Below are positions 14,259 to 17,342 of a stretch of DNA of 17,342 bases, piece by piece (position 1 is the stretch's first letter; each line of letters starts with the position of its first letter). Origin of the DNA: Stigonema sp964246695 (GTDB lineage Bacteria > Cyanobacteriota > Cyanobacteriia > Cyanobacteriales > Nostocaceae); assembly GCA_964246695.1 (NCBI GenBank), contig CAXTSI010000140.1:1-17342 (forward strand), in the 5' to 3' direction. The position numbers and the translations under genes are program-made. The notes beneath the pieces are model-generated. The model had not been told where the DNA came from. It saw nothing but the letters and a program-made list of their open reading frames with translations, and made no database searches.

Positions 14259-15440
14259 ATGTTATATAGAAGATTTGGGCGCACAGAATTACAGATGCCT
14301 GTCTTTTCCTGTGGCGGGATGAGATACCAATATAAATGGCAGGATGTTCCACAATGGCAAATCCCTCGCGATCGTCAGGGAAATTTGGAAAAGACTATTC
14401 GACAAGCAATAGAAGTGGGAATTAATCACATTGAAACTGCTCGTGGTTACGGCACTTCTGAAATGCAGTTAGGGCAAATTTTGCCAAAGTTTAAGCGTGA
14501 ACAGTTAATTGTTCAAACAAAAGTCATCCCTAAGGCAGATGCTAAAGAATTTGAACGCGACTTTGAAAAGTCCCTGGGAAATATCCGCCTAGATTATGTT
14601 GATTTGCTGGGGTTGCACGGCATCAACAATGTTGAAATTTTAGACTATAGCATCCGTCCGGGTGGTTGTTTAGACATAGCAAGAAAACTAAAGGAACAGG
14701 GAAAAGTTAGATTTATCGGCTTTTCCACCCATGGTCCAACAGATATTATTATCAAGGCAATCAATACAAATCAATTTGATTACGTCAACCTGCACTGGTA
14801 TTACATTAATCAAGTTAATTGGGCGGCAATTGAAGCGGCAACTCGTCATGATATGGGGGTATTTATCATTAGCCCATCAGATAAAGGAGGGAAGTTATAT
14901 GACCCACCGCAAAAATTAGTAGATCTTTGTGCTCCCTTATCGCCGATGGTTTTTAATGATTTGTTTTGTCTGAGTCATTCCCAAGTACATACTCTCAGTT
15001 TAGGGGCGGCAAAACCAGAAGATTTTGACGAACATCTGAAAACTTTAGAATTACTGGATAACGCATCGGAAATCTTGCCGCCAATTATGACACGGTTGGA
15101 AGAAGAAGCGATCGCCACATTAGGGGAAGACTGGGTGAAAACCTGGCACGTCAATTTACCGACTTTTGAGGAAACCCCTAGTCAGATCAATATTCCGGTA
15201 ATTTTGTGGCTCTGGAATCTAGCGATCGCCTACGATCTGCTAGACTACGCTAAAATGCGCTACAACATGCTTGGCAATGGTGGTCACTGGTTTCCTGGTA
15301 ACAAAGCAGACCACGTAAATCAACTAGACCTGCGAAACTCTCTCAGCCTGAGTCCCCACGCTGACAAAATTCCGGCATTACTTGCACAAGCACATCAGAT
15401 TTTAGGGAGTGAAGCAGTACAGCGTTTGTCGCAAAGTTAG
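14259..15440 (+). CDS. Aldo/keto reductase family protein
   Basis: A 393-residue NAD(P)H-dependent oxidoreductase of the aldo/keto reductase family, cytoplasmic, reducing a carbonyl substrate that cannot be named. The start RRFGRTELQMPVFSCGGMRY is typical. The catalytic tetrad is visible as Glu59 in INHIETARGYG (the family usually has Asp), Tyr64, Lys88 in VQTKV and His120 in LLGLHG. KVRFIGFSTHG and GVFIISPSDKGGKLYDPP follow in the right order for the barrel. The C-terminal extension (about 290-393) resembles that of the larger bacterial family usually ending in a 4Fe-4S CxxCxxC motif, but no such cysteines are present here. ATG 14259 lies in AT-rich sequence without a clear ribosome-binding site. 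The MnSOD gene follows on the same strand after 152 bases containing tandem repeats. Confidence 0.87.
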   Translation: MLYRRFGRTELQMPVFSCGGMRYQYKWQDVPQWQIPRDRQGNLEKTIRQAIEVGINHIETARGYGTSEMQLGQILPKFKREQLIVQTKVIPKADAKEFERDFEKSLGNIRLDYVDLLGLHGINNVEILDYSIRPGGCLDIARKLKEQGKVRFIGFSTHGPTDIIIKAINTNQFDYVNLHWYYINQVNWAAIEAATRHDMGVFIISPSDKGGKLYDPPQKLVDLCAPLSPMVFNDLFCLSHSQVHTLSLGAAKPEDFDEHLKTLELLDNASEILPPIMTRLEEEAIATLGEDWVKTWHVNLPTFEETPSQINIPVILWLWNLAIAYDLLDYAKMRYNMLGNGGHWFPGNKADHVNQLDLRNSLSLSPHADKIPALLAQAHQILGSEAVQRLSQS

Positions 15441-15445
15441 TCAAT

Positions 15446-15490
15446 AGTTAGTTGTTAGTAGTTAGTAGTTAGTTGTTAGTTGTTAGTTGA
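15446..15490. repeat. Tandem short repeat (gttagtt type)
   Basis: Some six imperfect copies of a 6-7 base gttagtt/gttagta unit begin 6 bases after the aldo/keto reductase stop. Typical cyanobacterial intergenic short tandem repeat. Confidence 0.85.
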
Positions 15491-15592
15491 ACAATCAGCG
15501 ACCAACACTTCCAAAATTGTTAAAATTTGTCGCCTGAATCTAAGAAAATAAAAACTGCAAACAAATGTGATTTATTTGTCGTAGTAACTTTT

Positions 15593-16321
15593 ATGACTGT
15601 TAATCGTCGCCATTTCTTGTTTCTGCTAGCAACCAGTGCCAGTGCTTTTACTATGGATGCTTGTGCTTTTGCAGAGAATGCTCCTCATGGTGGTACTCAG
15701 ACAAGTCCAAGTACAGGAACTATCCAATTACCACCTTTGCCCTATGCCTACGAGGCGCTAGAACCACACATCGATGCCGCAACGATGCGGTTTCATCACG
15801 ACAAACACCATGCAACTTATGTCAAAAACCTGAATGCAGCATTCGACAAACACCCAGAACTCAAAAGCAAAAGAGTTGAAGATTTACTGAGTAATCTAGA
15901 TAACGTTCCGTCAGATATTCGCACAACGGTACGTAACAATGGCGGTGGTCATGTAAACCACTCAATGTTTTGGAAAATTATGAAGCCAAATGGTGGCGGA
16001 GAACCAACTGGTGCGATCGCATCCGCCATCAATCAAAATTTCGGCAGTTTTGCTGCTTTCAAAAAGCAGTTCAACGAAGCTGGCGCTGGTCGTTTCGGTA
16101 GTGGTTGGGTTTGGCTTATTCGCAATAAAGATGGCAAGCTGGAAGTTGCGACTACACCTAACCAAGATAGTCCCCTTAGTGAAGGCAAGTATCCCATTCT
16201 GGGCAATGACGTGTGGGAACACGCATATTATCTCAAGTACCAGAACCGCCGCCCCGATTACTTAAATGCTTGGTGGAATCTAGTCAACTGGGACGAGATT
16301 AACAAACGATATAGTGCTTGA
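15593..16321 (+). CDS. sodA: Manganese superoxide dismutase with Tat signal peptide
   Basis: A 242-residue Fe/Mn-family superoxide dismutase that converts superoxide to H2O2 and O2. Metal ligands are His68 (MRFHHDKHHATYV), His123 (GGHVNHSMFW), Asp206 and His210 (GNDVWEHAYYLKYQNRRPDY). The glycine in GGGH and the glutamine in NQDSPL are the residues that mark the Mn type. An N-terminal extension carries a twin-arginine signal (NRRHFLFLLATSASAF) with likely cleavage after AFA (residue 27), so the enzyme should be folded and metallated in the cytoplasm, then exported to the periplasm, membrane surface or lumen. This fits the membrane-associated MnSODs of filamentous cyanobacteria. I chose ATG 15593 over the TTG at 15527 because it places the arginines at positions 5-6. 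MDAC at 21-24 is only a poor lipobox. Confidence 0.93.
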   Translation: MTVNRRHFLFLLATSASAFTMDACAFAENAPHGGTQTSPSTGTIQLPPLPYAYEALEPHIDAATMRFHHDKHHATYVKNLNAAFDKHPELKSKRVEDLLSNLDNVPSDIRTTVRNNGGGHVNHSMFWKIMKPNGGGEPTGAIASAINQNFGSFAAFKKQFNEAGAGRFGSGWVWLIRNKDGKLEVATTPNQDSPLSEGKYPILGNDVWEHAYYLKYQNRRPDYLNAWWNLVNWDEINKRYSA

Positions 16322-16329
16322 ATGACTGG

Positions 16330-16401
16330 TAATTGCTAATTGCTAATTGCTAATTGCTAATTGCCTAACTACGATTAGCTATTAGCCATTAGCCATTAGC
16401 C
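16330..16401. repeat. Two 7-nt tandem arrays (taattgc, attagcc)
   Basis: Five perfect copies of taattgc lie at 16330-16364, and four copies of attagcc/attagct at 16374-16401. They fill the 96-base gap between the convergent sodA and rsmG genes. No hairpin terminator is visible in this gap. Confidence 0.9.
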
Positions 16402-16417
16402 ACTCCCCACTCCCCTT

Positions 16418-17251
16418 TTATAAAGGCTTTTGAGTTGGTATACCTACAGTGCGTGGGAACTTAGCTGGTGTGATTGCGACCTTCCGTAAGTACAAGCAGT
16501 GACGGGTGCTATTGCTTAAGGGAGTTGTAAATTTTTCGATTGATTCAATTACACCACCTAGCTGATTAACGGCATTTTCTAGAGATGTTGTTTCATCTTC
16601 TGTCCAATTACCACGGTAAATTACAGCTAAACCACCTTGTTTAAGCAATGGTAAAGCATATTCGGCACAGACGGAGGCTGTCCCGACAGCACGGATCAAA
16701 GCAATATCGTAAGTTTGTCGGTGTTGGGGTTGCTGACCTATTTCTTCAGATCTGCCAGTGAGAGTATTGACATTGGTAAGGTTAAGTGATTCTAATATTG
16801 TTTCAATAAAAGTAATTTTTTTCCGGGTTGCATCAAGGAGAGTAACGGTGTAATTAGGTACAGCGATTGCTACTGGAATTCCCGGAAAACCTGCACCGGT
16901 GCCGATGTCAATTAAAGTAGGGGGAGTGGGGGGAGATGAGGGAGATGAGGGAGATGAGGGAGATGAGGGAGATAAGGGAGATAATTTAATCTCCTCATCC
17001 TCCTTATCCTCCTCATCCTCCTCATCCTCCTTCAACAGAGGAGTAATTCCCCGCAGAGAATCCCAGAGATGTTTTTCCCAAAACTCTAAGGGGTCGGTGA
17101 TGCGAGTTAAATTCAACTGGCGGTTACCTTCTAGGATTAATTCATAAAACTGCTGGAATTGCGCCTGCTGTTGGATAGTGGGTTGCCAATTGAGAGTTTG
17201 CTGCCATATATCTGCCATTTCAGGCAAAGAAGGTAATATCGAGTTGTTCAC
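16418..17251 (-). CDS. rsmG: 16S rRNA (guanine527-N7)-methyltransferase RsmG with repeat-encoded insertion
   Basis: RsmG (GidB) methylates N7 of G527 in 16S rRNA using S-adenosylmethionine. Diagnostic sequence includes ILEGNRQLNLTRITDPLEFW then EKHLWDSLRG, the SAM-binding loop LIDIGTGAGFPGIPVAIA (113-130), and IALIRAVG. The protein is 277 residues against about 210-250 usual, because residues about 74-112 (KEDEEDEEDKEDEEIKL then SPSSPSSPSSPSS) are low-complexity sequence translated from two 9-nt repeat arrays. They sit between the N-terminal helices and the SAM motif, where a short loop is normal, and the frame is kept. I follow the GTG at 17251 (NNSILPSLPEM); an ATG at 17218 is possible. The same frame stays open to the window edge without another start codon. 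No ribosome-binding site is visible for either start. Confidence 0.9.
   Translation of the reverse strand: MNNSILPSLPEMADIWQQTLNWQPTIQQQAQFQQFYELILEGNRQLNLTRITDPLEFWEKHLWDSLRGITPLLKEDEEDEEDKEDEEIKLSPLSPSSPSSPSSPSSPPTPPTLIDIGTGAGFPGIPVAIAVPNYTVTLLDATRKKITFIETILESLNLTNVNTLTGRSEEIGQQPQHRQTYDIALIRAVGTASVCAEYALPLLKQGGLAVIYRGNWTEDETTSLENAVNQLGGVIESIEKFTTPLSNSTRHCLYLRKVAITPAKFPRTVGIPTQKPL
16932..17030. repeat. Opposed 9-nt tandem arrays inside rsmG
   Basis: On the plus strand, six copies of ggagatgag (two variants at the end, 16932-16985) are followed by four copies of ctcctcatc (16991-17026). The second array is nearly the reverse complement of the first, so the whole tract can pair into a hairpin. 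Because the period is 9 bases it adds amino acids three at a time without shifting the frame. Confidence 0.9.
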
Positions 17252-17342
17252 AAATAAAAGGGCGATCGCTACACTTTCATTAAAAATAGGTATCCCCTCA
17301 ATAATTCGGGGTAGGCAATTATTCTGGATGCCATGACCAACC
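17252..17342. other. Region upstream of rsmG at the window edge
   Basis: Holds a HIP1 site near 17261 and probably the rsmG promoter. No gene start or known element is recognisable in these last 91 bases. Confidence 0.4.

Noticed and set aside
16899..17147. A plus-strand frame of Gly-Asp-Glu repeats opposite rsmG
   Set aside because: It is the antisense reading of the 9-nt arrays in a gene whose minus-strand identity is firm.

Overview
This window is almost certainly a cyanobacterial chromosome, probably a filamentous, Nostocales-type genome (the rank is inference). The evidence is about twenty copies of the HIP1 octamer GCGATCGC (for example near 375, 3177, 6265, 7351, 12639, 15107 and 17261), 7-nt tandem repeats between genes (attaaaa, taattgc, attagcc), many dispersed palindromes, and proteins of cyanobacterial type, including an exported Mn superoxide dismutase. 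I see no rRNA, tRNA, CRISPR array, intact transposase or prophage.

Layout. 39-1097 is a class I aminotransferase lacking its N-terminal arm. 1427-2626 is a DUF1624/HGSNAT-like multi-pass membrane protein. 2627-3992 has no gene but is full of repeats: a 343-bp element with 33-bp inverted ends, a second mosaic region, and a 42-bp relic of an aminotransferase gene. 3993-5095 is a damaged locus: a small unknown gene, the 5' half of a YjbQ-family gene, the 5' part of a convergent vapC-like toxin gene joined to it tail to tail, and the probable antitoxin gene. 5180-5805 is a repeat nest with a MITE-like element that has a candidate target duplication. 5806-6543 (minus) is an unknown membrane/coiled-coil protein. 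6947-8518 is a Tat-exported flavin amine oxidase, followed by a gutted metal P-type ATPase pseudogene (8519-8971) and a small unknown gene (8996-9241). 9322-10395 (minus) is a CaCA-type cation/proton exchanger, followed by a probable 36-residue single-span protein (10595-10705). 10852-12000 (minus) is a class V aminotransferase, divergent from a GH57 glycoside hydrolase (12193-13686). 13681-14246 is a stack of palindromic elements. 14259-15440 is an aldo/keto reductase, 15593-16321 an exported MnSOD, and 16418-17251 (minus) rsmG with an unusual internal repeat insertion.

How the genes relate. I see no single pathway and few operons. The genes are mostly separate transcription units parted by repeats. 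The unifying theme is genome plasticity: three gene wrecks (YjbQ/VapC junction, P-type ATPase, aminotransferase relic), one truncated aminotransferase, a coding sequence invaded by 9-nt repeats, and at least six palindromic elements, two of which start at or within the stop codon of the gene before them. Two enzymes (amine oxidase and MnSOD) carry twin-arginine signals and probably act in the periplasm or thylakoid lumen, one making H2O2 and the other removing superoxide. I did not find convincing evidence of a complete new defence or metabolic system; the best leads are the nested palindromes, the convergent deletion, the rsmG insertion, the altered exchanger motif and the 36-residue gene.
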